A stretch of DNA of 23,343 nt from Desulfobacterales bacterium. Its GTDB lineage: Bacteria; Desulfobacterota; Desulfobacteria; Desulfobacterales; JAHEIW01. Location of the stretch: positions 1 through 23,343 of the forward strand of contig JAQYWI010000074.1 of NCBI GenBank assembly GCA_030145015.1, in the 5' to 3' direction. A model generated the notes under the pieces. It saw nothing but the letters and a program-made list of their open reading frames with translations, had not been told where the DNA came from and did no database searches. This document shows, piece after piece, positions 1 to 7,232 of this stretch. The position numbers and the translations under genes were made by a program. Position 1 is the first letter of the stretch. Each line of letters starts with the position of its first letter.

Positions 1-413
1 AAAAACTTAAGAATTACATCTATACCTTAAAAAGGAGATAGGCTGGTGTGATATAGTGTACAAAACGGTTTTTTGCATATTCCATCTGGCAATCAAATTT
101 TTGTAGGGACACCAAAGAGTAGAACATGCCTTAGTGTGAAATCTGGGGGGACTGAAAATTTTTTAGATGTGCTGTCGCAATATGCAATTTCGGAATTTTG
201 TAGATTAGGTTTAAATCGGAGAAAATTATACAGATCCAAAACTTGGTATATCTTGACAGCTCATGACGGGAAACGACCCGTCTCTGCTCTGGCGAGCTAC
301 ACCGTGGCAGGCCCGTCTTCGCTAAAGCTTCCGTCTTCGCTCTGGCGAGCTTCGCCGGACAGGTCGCCGGACAAGCAGATCGTGATAAAGTTTAATTGAA
401 TGGAGGAACCACC
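1..413. other. Intergenic region with short direct repeats, no convincing gene
   Basis: The first 250 bases are AT-rich and show no convincing gene. A TTG-started open frame from 73 to 399 has no ribosome binding site and its 3' half runs through repeats, so it is not called. From about 270 to 375 the composition turns GC-rich and repetitive: a 13-mer GCTCTGGCGAGCT occurs at 286-298 and 339-351, and TCGCCGGACA occurs at 352-361 and 364-373. This resembles the degenerate dispersed repeats in several other gaps of the window (6784-6848, 11698-11817, 16700-16790). Confidence 0.5.
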
Positions 414-542
414 ATGAAATCGACAGACGGAATTCTGTGGAGACTACCGCTGAAAGGTGCGAACGCAGCGATTGATCTGATCGATATTGGCGGAATTTTT
501 ATCTCGAAACCCAGAGGGACGGCACTTGATAACATTGCATAA
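414..542 (+). CDS. Possible 42-residue protein or gene remnant
   Basis: ATG at 414 follows a strong ribosome binding site, GGAGG at 402-406, seven bases upstream, and the frame runs 42 codons to TAA at 540-542. The product contains LPLKGANA followed by a hydrophobic LIDIGG stretch. That is faintly like the N-terminus of metallo-beta-lactamase-fold hydrolases, where a similar strand pair precedes the metal site, but no metal motif follows. It may be the 5' remnant of a larger gene or a free-standing small ORF. No function is assigned. The frame's 3' end overlaps a possible stem-loop (513-560). Confidence 0.3.
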   Translation: MKSTDGILWRLPLKGANAAIDLIDIGGIFISKPRGTALDNIA

Positions 543-563
543 AAAGATGACCGCCCCTCTTTT
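513..563. terminator. Possible stem-loop between the 42-aa ORF and the acetylene hydratase-like gene
   Basis: AGAGGGACGG at 513-522 pairs with CCGCCCCTCT at 551-560 (9 of 10 pairs), followed on the plus strand by TTTC. The loop of 28 bases is long for an intrinsic terminator, so this is a weak call. It lies where transcripts from both sides would converge. Confidence 0.25.
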
Positions 564-578
564 CATATGCTGGGCACT

Positions 579-2771
579 TTAATCTTTATAAACCTTGCAA
601 AGAAACGCGCGCAGGGGCCAGCCGCCGCTTATGGGATTGCAGACATCCGGATCATCATCCGTCAATACGTTGATGTTTGATTTCCAGATCCCGTGAAGGC
701 AAGGCTCGGCACCCTCTTCCTCGGGAAACCACCACCCGTGCTGCGCATGAACCACCCGGGGGTCGATCCCGTCAAAAATTTTGCATTTCTGCCTGACTTT
801 GCCCCGGGGTGACTCGATCCAGACCCAGTCCCCATCTTCGATACCCAGTTCCCCGGCGGGTTCCGGGTGAATCTGCATGATGGGGTCAGGATGCATTTTT
901 CGCATGGACTTCACCTGGCGGTACTCCGAGTGATAATAGGGCTGATGCCGCCCGCCGGTAATAAGGATAAAGGGATACGCCTTTGCCAGTTTCGGACGGC
1001 TATTGGGGCTTTCGGGCGGCTCGTGAAATTGAGGCAGCGGATCATAGCCTAAGACTTCAAAGTGTTTTGAATAAAGCTCGACCTTCCCGGTGGCGGTTGC
1101 AAAGCCGTCTTGCCGGTAACGCTTATACGCTTTGGGTGATGAGAGCACACCGCCTTGATCCATGAATTCTCGAAAGGTGATCCCGATGGGTTTCAGGCGA
1201 TAATCATAATGGTCTTCCAGGGTCTCCCAGGGCCAGTCGTTCGCCTGACCGAGCTGCAGTCCCAGTCCCCGCCAGACATCATAATCGTCGCGCCGGTCAT
1301 ATTGTCCGCTGACGGTCTTGGGCATGGCGCGCTCACTCCCCATAACGCCCGAATAGGACCAGAGCCAGGGCCTTTCAAGATAGGTCGTCGCCGGCAGCAC
1401 ATAGTCGGCCAGCTGGGCGCTGGGTGTCATAAAAAAATCGACCACCACATAAAGATCAAGGTGCTTAAGCGCGTCGTACACAAGTTTGGTATTGGGTGCC
1501 GTGACCATCGGATTGCTGGAAAGCGTAATCATGCCCCTTAGCGGATACGGTTGGCCGCTGAGAATGGCCCGGTAGATGGTCGGCCCGTGGGCAAAGACTT
1601 CATACGAACTGCGGGCATAGGCTTCATTTCCCCATACGCGTTTCACGAGGGGCTGGGTCAGGTCAAAGCCTTTGTGGGCCATGAGCCGAAAGCGATCAAG
1701 CCCCAGGGTTTTGTCCTTCTGTTTTTCGGAAATTCTGTCATGGGCGGCAACTTCCTGCTCGTGGACCACCCCGGGATAGGGATTTGTAAAGATGTCACCG
1801 CCTTTTTCATCAATATTGCCGCAAATGGCGGCCAATGCAAAAAAGGCGTGCAGGGCCTCGATGGAGTTGGTCAAATGTTCTAATCCCATCCCGTGGTTGG
1901 TCACACCGGGTTTCAGGGTTGCATACCACTCTGCTGCCTGGCGAATCTTGTCCTCCGGGATCCAGGTGATGCTTGAAACTTTATCAAGGGGGTATTGCGC
2001 GGCCCGCTCCTTAAGCTTGTCAAAACCATGACACCAGTTTTGCACAAAATCCGTATCGTACAATCCTTCTGTAATGATGTGATTGATCATGCCGAGGGCC
2101 AGGGCCGTGTCGGTGCCGGGGCGAATTTGAAGCCACAAATCCGCATGCTTTACGGAGTCCACTTTTCGCGGGTCGATGACGATAATTTTGGCACCATTTT
2201 CTTTGCGAGCCTTTTTGGCGGCTTTCCAGAATACGTCCCAGTAACGGGGCCCGCCGCCACCCCATAGCAGCACACAACCGGTATTGGAGCGCGCCACGGG
2301 AAAGACTCGCCAGCCGTAAAGAACATGGCTCATCACGCAGAAAGGTCCGTAGCAGATCTGGCCGGCACCGGTGTGGTTGGGGGACCCCAGGAGATTAAAA
2401 AACCGTTGTCTGATTTCGTCATGGGTCCTGCCGGTGCCGCTGGTGGTTGCAATGGCTTCAGGGCCATGTTGAGCAATGATCGCTTTCATGCGGTCTCCGA
2501 TTTCAATGAAAGCGTCATCCCAGGATATTTCCTGCCAGCGGTTTTCCCCGCGCCCGCCAACACGCTTCAAAGGATAGTTCAACCGGCCGGGATGATAAAA
2601 ATACTCGATCACATTCCGGCGACGGGGACAACCCTTGGTGATTGGATATGAAGATTTTGTCCCGGGAAAATCCTCATCAGGCTCTACCGATATGAGTTTA
2701 CCCTCCTCGACGGTTGCAGCCAGTCTGCAAGCATTGTGGCATTGAATACACACGACTTTTTTGATTGCCAT
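579..2771 (-). CDS. Acetylene hydratase-like molybdopterin/tungstopterin enzyme
   Basis: A 730-residue bis-MGD enzyme of the DMSO reductase superfamily. The N-terminal [4Fe-4S] motif is C8-x2-C11-x3-C15 with the fourth cysteine at C48. The probable Mo/W ligand is C140 in QICYGP. From memory, length and many segments match Pelobacter acetylenicus acetylene hydratase: RWxxISWD near 79-84, NWCxGFxxLKERxxxYPLDKV, FMTPxAQLADYVLP, GKVELYSxxFExLGYDPLP and the C-terminal LxDDD stretch. Acetylene hydratase has Asp13 directly after its second cluster cysteine as a catalytic residue; here that residue is H12, so acetylene hydration is doubtful. There is no Tat signal, so it is cytoplasmic. Start: AAGGATGG lies about nine bases upstream of ATG. 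It is the last gene of the minus-strand group; the neighbouring flavodoxin-like protein could be an electron partner (inference). Substrate unknown; a redox or hydratase reaction are both possible. Confidence 0.8.
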   Translation of the reverse strand: MAIKKVVCIQCHNACRLAATVEEGKLISVEPDEDFPGTKSSYPITKGCPRRRNVIEYFYHPGRLNYPLKRVGGRGENRWQEISWDDAFIEIGDRMKAIIAQHGPEAIATTSGTGRTHDEIRQRFFNLLGSPNHTGAGQICYGPFCVMSHVLYGWRVFPVARSNTGCVLLWGGGGPRYWDVFWKAAKKARKENGAKIIVIDPRKVDSVKHADLWLQIRPGTDTALALGMINHIITEGLYDTDFVQNWCHGFDKLKERAAQYPLDKVSSITWIPEDKIRQAAEWYATLKPGVTNHGMGLEHLTNSIEALHAFFALAAICGNIDEKGGDIFTNPYPGVVHEQEVAAHDRISEKQKDKTLGLDRFRLMAHKGFDLTQPLVKRVWGNEAYARSSYEVFAHGPTIYRAILSGQPYPLRGMITLSSNPMVTAPNTKLVYDALKHLDLYVVVDFFMTPSAQLADYVLPATTYLERPWLWSYSGVMGSERAMPKTVSGQYDRRDDYDVWRGLGLQLGQANDWPWETLEDHYDYRLKPIGITFREFMDQGGVLSSPKAYKRYRQDGFATATGKVELYSKHFEVLGYDPLPQFHEPPESPNSRPKLAKAYPFILITGGRHQPYYHSEYRQVKSMRKMHPDPIMQIHPEPAGELGIEDGDWVWIESPRGKVRQKCKIFDGIDPRVVHAQHGWWFPEEEGAEPCLHGIWKSNINVLTDDDPDVCNPISGGWPLRAFLCKVYKD

Positions 2772-2883
2772 AATCTATCCATCCTTAGGAAAACATGGAG
2801 TCAGGTCTACATTCTTGACAATCAGTAAAGAATGAAGCGTCATGATCCCCTTTTATATAAATTTTAAAAACACCCCTTATATA

Positions 2884-3540
2884 TCAATTTTTCTTGGCAA
2901 ATCTTGACCCCATTTCAAAAGCTTTTTCGCAATCAATTGGAAACACTTCCTTGCGTCTCTTTGTTTTCTGTTCAACATCAAATCGGTCCGCAACCACTTT
3001 TGAATAATCCTTAAACTGATAAGTGTCAAAGCTATAGAGTGACTCTGAAGACCCGAATATCAACTTCAGCACCTTTTCATTATGAAGGGGGTGTTGATCG
3101 AATTCCGACGCTTTCATCTGTTTTTCTGTAACATTCATCGTATAAATAAATCCGGTCTGGATCTTTTTGGGAAAAAGCGACTGGCGCGGATCCCGTGCAT
3201 CTGCATAGGGCCTATAAGGGAACAACAAACGCTCCATAAATGATCGCATCTCTCCGGAAACGGTGCCAAAATAGATCGGGGAGCCCAGGACGATAGCATC
3301 GGCTTGCAAAACTTTTTTTAGGATGGGTCTCAGGTCATCCTCGACGGCACACCTGCCATAACTTTTGCCGCCCTTTGTTTTGCATGCAAAACAACTGATG
3401 CAGCCTTTAAAGTCTATTTCATAGAGATGAATGAGCTCTGTTTCTGCTCCCTGGGATGCGGCTCCTTCAAGAGCCTTTTCAAGCAGCGTGGCCGTATTCC
3501 ATTTTTTTCGCGGGCTTCCGTTAAACGCAATAACTTTCAT
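2884..3540 (-). CDS. Flavodoxin-fold NADPH-dependent FMN reductase / iron-sulfur flavoprotein
   Basis: A 218-residue cytoplasmic protein. It opens with the FMN phosphate-binding pattern of the NADPH-dependent FMN reductase family (GSPRKKWNTATLL, residues 8-20) and carries GSPIYFGTVSGEMRSFMER, the second flavin-contact loop. Cysteines C47, C50, C53 and C64 form C-x2-C-x2-C-x10-C, like the compact cluster motif of archaeal/anaerobe iron-sulfur flavoproteins (Isf), although the last spacing is longer than the usual 4-7. It may bind [4Fe-4S] and shuttle electrons. Start ATG is preceded by GGAAAG seven bases upstream. It lies 112 bases upstream (in transcription) of the acetylene hydratase-like gene and 67 bases downstream of the MFS gene, so co-transcription is plausible. 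Confidence 0.75.
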   Translation of the reverse strand: MKVIAFNGSPRKKWNTATLLEKALEGAASQGAETELIHLYEIDFKGCISCFACKTKGGKSYGRCAVEDDLRPILKKVLQADAIVLGSPIYFGTVSGEMRSFMERLLFPYRPYADARDPRQSLFPKKIQTGFIYTMNVTEKQMKASEFDQHPLHNEKVLKLIFGSSESLYSFDTYQFKDYSKVVADRFDVEQKTKRRKEVFPIDCEKAFEMGSRFAKKN

Positions 3541-3607
3541 CGGTTATCTTTCCATTTTTAAGAGTATCTGTTTTTACTGCTTCCGATCAATCACAAGGTG
3601 CTTAGAA

Positions 3608-4843
3608 TTATCTTTTCGTTTTTTTGATTGCCACCGGTTTCAGTTTTAATGTAAATATGGTCCCGATAACAAGGAGTCCTATAAGAACATGCCAGATGGG
3701 TCGATAGCTTCCCCATGTATCAAAAGACCAGCCCGCCAGGGTTGGGCCGATAATGCCTCCAATTGATGCCGACCCCATGATAATGCCGAGAATTTTTCCG
3801 AAGGAATCCCTTCCAAAATATTCCCGCACAATCGCACTCCTTACAACCATACTTCCGCCATGACCGAATGCATACAGTATCATAAAAGGAATGATTATCC
3901 ATCTCATGTGCACGAAACTTAATGCCAGCATTCCTAAAATGATTAGGGCCATTGTCAGCGCCATCACATGTTTTTTATCATAGATATCCCCTATCCAGCC
4001 GAAACCAAACCGTCCGATGATGCCGATCAGCGGAATCGCGGCAGCCACCATGCCGGCGGTGGCGCGCGGAATCCCCACACTGCTGAGGTAGGGCATGATA
4101 TGGGTGAACACAGCGATAATGGTCATCATGCGCACAAACTCTACAAGATTGAGATATAGGAAGGTTCTCATTTTGAGCGCTTCCTTGAAGGCAATTTCCA
4201 CCCCCGTATCCTGAATTTCGTGACTTTGGCCGGAGGTGCCGGGCACCTCACCATCGGGAAGATAGCCGTAGTGCTCTGGTCGACTACGGATAACCAGCGA
4301 TAAAGGTATGCCGATTGCCCACATGCCCAATCCAAGAATGATCAGTGTGGTTCTCCACTGATAAAGATCGATAAGGCGCACGATCAGCAAAACCATTAAG
4401 CCCCCGGCGCCAATACCGGATCCCACCAGACCAAGTGCGATACCGGCCTTTTTGCGAAACCAGTTGGCCACCGCCGTCATAGTGACGACAGAGGTGCAAC
4501 CGCCTGCTCCGAATGCAAGTAAGACGAAAGCGCCGTAGAACATGGTGAGCGATTGAGTCTGGCCTAGCAGGATAAGCCCGGCTCCGGTCGTAATGACGCC
4601 CCCAAAAAGGACTTTTCGGGGACCGAAATAATCCGCAAGGAAACCGACAAGGGGGGCAAAGATGCCCATTTCCATGCCACGGAGACTGACGGCAAAAGAT
4701 ATCTGGGTATAACTCCAGCCAAATTCCGCTGCGATGGGTTCAAAAAAGGCGGTAAAGCCAAAAAAAATGGTACCGGCGACATAAAGGCCGATCAGAGAAC
4801 AGGCCAGCGTAATCCACCATCCGTAAAAGACTCGCTTCAACAT
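3608..4843 (-). CDS. MFS transporter, OFA/monocarboxylate-like
   Basis: A 411-residue inner-membrane protein with the two six-helix halves of the major facilitator superfamily. The MFS motif A appears as GFLADYFGPRKVLF (residues 67-80) between helices 2 and 3, with a repeat-like GWIGDIYDKKHV in the second half. The central cytoplasmic loop has RPEHYGYLPDG, a form common in oxalate/formate antiporter-like (OFA) and monocarboxylate-type members. It probably moves an organic anion; the substrate cannot be read from the sequence. The start has no strong Shine-Dalgarno site. It lies between the GDPD gene and the flavodoxin-like gene on the same strand, and could import a substrate for the downstream W/Mo enzyme (inference). 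Confidence 0.85.
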   Translation of the reverse strand: MLKRVFYGWWITLACSLIGLYVAGTIFFGFTAFFEPIAAEFGWSYTQISFAVSLRGMEMGIFAPLVGFLADYFGPRKVLFGGVITTGAGLILLGQTQSLTMFYGAFVLLAFGAGGCTSVVTMTAVANWFRKKAGIALGLVGSGIGAGGLMVLLIVRLIDLYQWRTTLIILGLGMWAIGIPLSLVIRSRPEHYGYLPDGEVPGTSGQSHEIQDTGVEIAFKEALKMRTFLYLNLVEFVRMMTIIAVFTHIMPYLSSVGIPRATAGMVAAAIPLIGIIGRFGFGWIGDIYDKKHVMALTMALIILGMLALSFVHMRWIIIPFMILYAFGHGGSMVVRSAIVREYFGRDSFGKILGIIMGSASIGGIIGPTLAGWSFDTWGSYRPIWHVLIGLLVIGTIFTLKLKPVAIKKTKR

Positions 4844-4916
4844 AGGATCAGCATCTTCGGCGCTACTTTTCTAAAGGATTTAAAATAGTTTAAAAAATTT
4901 ACTGTGCCTATTCATC

Positions 4917-5903
4917 TTACCTTTTTAAAAGAGATAATAAAATGTCGGGGCGGTTTGTGGTAATGCCATCGACACCTGTTTTAATGAGTTTCTTCATATC
5001 CGATTTAGAATCAGGCGTCCAAACAACTACCTTAATTCCGATAGCATGGGCTTTTTCGACTATTTTTGATGTTATGTTTTTTCTATGGCCAATTGCATGA
5101 TAGTAATTCGTTATCCAGTATGTTCCACCTGCAGATTTTACTGCTTCCGGTATTGAATCAAATTCATCAATATCTATTCCACCCATCCAGGGAGAAGCAC
5201 CGGGCTTATTCTTTTTTATAGTGTCATAATCCTTTTTTGCGACGGTGACATAACCTGTTGGCACTTCCGGCATAATCTTCTGAAAATACATTAATATTTT
5301 CCAATCAAAAGATATAACAGTTACCCTCTCCGTAATATTTTCGTCTTTGATTATCTTTGCAACTAGGTTTGAAATTTCTTCAGGTGACTTAGTCTCTTCA
5401 GGTTTTAAAGGAGAAAACTTAAGTTCAATGGATAAATGCGTTTTGTTGCCTGTTTTCTTTACTAACTGTATCACATCGCGTAGGGTCGGGATACGTTCCC
5501 CTTCTGCAGCTTTTTGATCCGGGTACTTTTTAGCATACCCTGCCCAACGGTTCAGCTTGCCAACATCATAAGATTGAACTTCTGATAGTGTTAATTCTTT
5601 AATAAGGTGCCTTTCCTTTATCCATTTTCCGTTAGTATCTCTTGTAATTGCGGGATTTAATCTGGAATCGTGGTAAACAACCGCTTCATTATCAGATGTA
5701 AGCCGGATATCCAATTCGATCGTATCAACTCCTAATTCCATAGCCTTTTTAAATCCTGCCAACGTATTTTCCGGCAATAGTCCTGCCGCCCCTCTGTGGC
5801 CAATGACGTTTAGATCACCAGCTATAGCACTAATGGTTGTAACGAGCAGTAAAATGAAGGCGAATATAAAGGATATTATTCCGTCTAATCTTTTAATCTT
5901 CAT
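4917..5903 (-). CDS. Secreted glycerophosphodiester phosphodiesterase
   Basis: A 328-residue GDPD-family esterase that hydrolyses glycerophosphodiesters to sn-glycerol 3-phosphate and an alcohol. An N-terminal hydrophobic segment (residues 9-28, ending ISAIAG) is a signal peptide or anchor, placing it in the periplasm. Family motifs are clear: HRGAAGLLPENT with H36, R37, E45 and N46, then ELDIRLTSDNEAVVYHD with E63, D65 and H78, which correspond to the metal and catalytic residues of GlpQ/UgpQ enzymes. The C-terminal VVWTPDSKSDMKKLIKTGVDGITTNRPD is also typical. The start has an excellent AAAGGAGG site (5907-5915 region) before the ATG. It leads the group of four minus-strand genes down to 579. 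More AT-rich than its neighbours by eye. Confidence 0.9.
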   Translation of the reverse strand: MKIKRLDGIISFIFAFILLLVTTISAIAGDLNVIGHRGAAGLLPENTLAGFKKAMELGVDTIELDIRLTSDNEAVVYHDSRLNPAITRDTNGKWIKERHLIKELTLSEVQSYDVGKLNRWAGYAKKYPDQKAAEGERIPTLRDVIQLVKKTGNKTHLSIELKFSPLKPEETKSPEEISNLVAKIIKDENITERVTVISFDWKILMYFQKIMPEVPTGYVTVAKKDYDTIKKNKPGASPWMGGIDIDEFDSIPEAVKSAGGTYWITNYYHAIGHRKNITSKIVEKAHAIGIKVVVWTPDSKSDMKKLIKTGVDGITTNRPDILLSLLKR

Positions 5904-5921
5904 AATTTCCTCCTTTCACAA

Positions 5922-5954
5922 TAAAGCCCCAGCTATTTTTTTAAAAGCTGAGGC
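5922..5954 (-). terminator. Possible intrinsic terminator after the 5993-6763 activase gene
   Basis: GCCCCAGCT (5926-5934) and AGCTGAGGC (5946-5954) form a nine-base stem with one C/A mismatch and an 11-base AT loop. Read on the minus strand the stem is followed by TTTATT. It lies between the activase stop and the GDPD start, so it would separate the two transcription units. Confidence 0.45.
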
Positions 5955-5992
5955 CTCCATCAATTAAATCATTGTTCCCCTGTTGTGAAGGT

Positions 5993-6763
5993 TTATAATT
6001 GGGAGCTGGCGATTAATGCCGCCCCGATGGCCCCGGTCACCTGGGCCTTTTCCGACACCTCAATTGCGTGACCGGTTTTGTTTTCTAATGCGTTGACCAC
6101 GCCCTTATTTTTAGCAACGCCACCGGTCATCATCACCGGTGCCGTCAGACCGATGCGGCCGGCCATGGCCACCACCCGGGCGGCTATGGATTCGTGGATT
6201 CCGGCAATGATGTTTTGTCTCTTTTCTCCTTTGGAGATAAGCGAGATGACTTCTGATTCCGCAAAAACAGTACACAGGCTGCTGATCTTGGCGGGCGTAT
6301 CGGCCTCCAGGGAAAATTTACCAAAATTATCCAGATCGACCTCAAGGGCTCTTGCCATGACCTCTAAAAATCGCCCGGTTCCGGCAGCGCATTTATCATT
6401 CATGGCAAAATCTTTTACGCGCCCGTTCTCGTCCACCACAATCGCTTTGCTGTCCTGACCACCGATGTCAATAATCGCGCGCACGCTCGGATTCAAAAAG
6501 TGAGCACCGGCCGCATGACAGGTAATCTCGGTTATGGCTTTATCGGCAATGGTAACACTATTCCTGCCGTAACCGGTTGAAATAATTCTGGTCACCGATG
6601 ACGGGGGTATTCCCAATTCATCCAAAATATTTTCATAGACTTTTGTCCCGGCATCCTGGGCATTATAGCCGGTCGATATGACTCTGTCCGAAATCAATTT
6701 GCCGTCTTTAAACACTGCAGCCTTGGTCGTTATGGAACCTACATCAATGCCGACGGTAATCAT
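5993..6763 (-). CDS. BadF/BadG/HgdC-type CoA enzyme activase (canonical)
   Basis: A 256-residue ASKHA-fold ATPase that activates 2-hydroxyacyl-CoA dehydratases or benzoyl-CoA reductase-type enzymes by ATP-driven electron transfer. Seen: phosphate-1 loop GIDVGSITTKA (residues 5-15), STGYGR (62-67), CHAAGA (82-87), GGQDSKA (101-107), NDKCAAGTGRF with C125, SSLCTVFAESE with C164, and TGGVAKNKGV near residue 213. By family knowledge the two cysteines from each monomer hold one [4Fe-4S] cluster at the dimer interface. The motifs are complete, closer to HgdC than to the BzdP/BzdQ pair at 10627-12709. No dehydratase or reductase subunit is adjacent, so the partner is unknown. It is separated from the DUF2080 gene by a divergent promoter region. 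Confidence 0.88.
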   Translation of the reverse strand: MITVGIDVGSITTKAAVFKDGKLISDRVISTGYNAQDAGTKVYENILDELGIPPSSVTRIISTGYGRNSVTIADKAITEITCHAAGAHFLNPSVRAIIDIGGQDSKAIVVDENGRVKDFAMNDKCAAGTGRFLEVMARALEVDLDNFGKFSLEADTPAKISSLCTVFAESEVISLISKGEKRQNIIAGIHESIAARVVAMAGRIGLTAPVMMTGGVAKNKGVVNALENKTGHAIEVSEKAQVTGAIGAALIASSQL

Positions 6764-6783
6764 TTGTCCACTCTTTCCATTGC

Positions 6784-6848
6784 GGCCTGCGACGAGCTCA
6801 GCCGAGTCGATTGCGGATTTTGGCCTGCGACGAGCTCAGCCGAGTCGA
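6784..6848. repeat. Two direct 27-bp repeats upstream of the activase
   Basis: A 27-bp unit starting GGCCTGCGACGAGCTC occurs identically at 6784-6810 and 6822-6848, 11 bases apart. It sits 21 bases upstream of the activase start codon, so it would lie in or near that gene's 5' leader. The wording is similar to low-complexity dispersed repeats elsewhere in the window. Confidence 0.8.
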
Positions 6849-6889
6849 ATGCAAATCTATTTTTATTAATTTTTCTTGACTCTGATACA

Positions 6890-6911
6890 ATGTAGCTTTA
6901 ATGTAGCTTTA
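6890..6911. repeat. Tandem 11-bp repeat ATGTAGCTTTA x2
   Basis: ATGTAGCTTTA at 6890-6900 is followed directly by an identical copy at 6901-6911. It abuts the inverted repeat at 6912-6941 in the divergent activase/DUF2080 promoter region, and could be regulatory or a slippage duplication. Confidence 0.7.
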
Positions 6912-6941
6912 TTAAATATTGTGTCAAAACGCAATATTTAA
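6912..6941. promoter_or_regulatory. Perfect 10-bp inverted repeat, candidate operator
   Basis: TTAAATATTG at 6912-6921 and CAATATTTAA at 6932-6941 are exact reverse complements with a 10-bp spacer. The position, between two divergent genes and eight bases upstream of a TATAAT box, fits binding of a dimeric regulator controlling one or both genes. No regulator gene is adjacent. Confidence 0.5.
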
Positions 6942-6949
6942 ATTTAACT

Positions 6950-6955
6950 TATAAT
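6950..6955 (+). promoter_or_regulatory. Candidate -10 box for the DUF2080/GNAT pair
   Basis: TATAAT at 6950-6955 with no good -35 at 17-bp spacing; the inverted repeat at 6912-6941 occupies that position. It predicts transcription starting near 6962, which excludes the ATG at 6961 as start codon and favours the one at 7003. Confidence 0.35.
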
Positions 6956-7002
6956 TTTAGATGGTTATAGGCTTTGCGGAAATTAGGAAAAGGCTTTTTA
7001 AC

Positions 7003-7206
7003 ATGCCGAATGCAAAAGATATACATATGAAAACGGAAGATAATGAGAAAGAAGCCGCTGCTGAAACACCGAATAGCAAGGTGAAATTTGAAATATACGG
7101 TGAGGAGATGATCGAAAAGCGGGTCAAATCCAGTGGCAACAGCGGCAGGGTTTATCTGCCTCCGAATTGGGTTGGCCACAAGGTAAAAATCATCAGAACC
7201 GATTAA
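7003..7206 (+). CDS. DUF2080 family (transposon-associated) small protein
   Basis: A 67-residue protein. Its C-terminal half, EKRVKSSGNSGRVYLP followed by WVGHKVKII, is the signature of DUF2080 proteins, described as putative transposon-encoded and found in archaea and anaerobic bacteria. The compact strand-rich GNSGRVYLP pattern recalls swapped-hairpin AbrB/SpoVT-type DNA-binding domains, so it may bind DNA (inference). The start at 7003 is chosen because AGGAAAAGG (6985-6993) lies nine bases upstream; an in-frame ATG at 6961 has no ribosome binding site. No transposase or terminal repeat is recognisable nearby, so it seems to be a stand-alone gene here. It ends 26 bases before the GNAT gene and is probably co-transcribed with it. 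Confidence 0.75.
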   Translation: MPNAKDIHMKTEDNEKEAAAETPNSKVKFEIYGEEMIEKRVKSSGNSGRVYLPPNWVGHKVKIIRTD

Positions 7207-7232
7207 CCCCTCCATCGATAAGGAACTTGCCT

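Noticed and set aside
73..399. 108-codon plus-strand frame starting with TTG
   Set aside because: No ribosome binding site, no recognisable domain, and its second half runs through short direct repeats.
579..2771. Calling the enzyme a true acetylene hydratase
   Set aside because: The residue equivalent to catalytic Asp13 is His12, and no acetylene-related genes accompany it.
7003..7206. Insertion sequence around the DUF2080 gene
   Set aside because: There is no transposase frame, and the nearby inverted repeat (6912-6941) lies on one side only with no partner copy on the other side of the gene.
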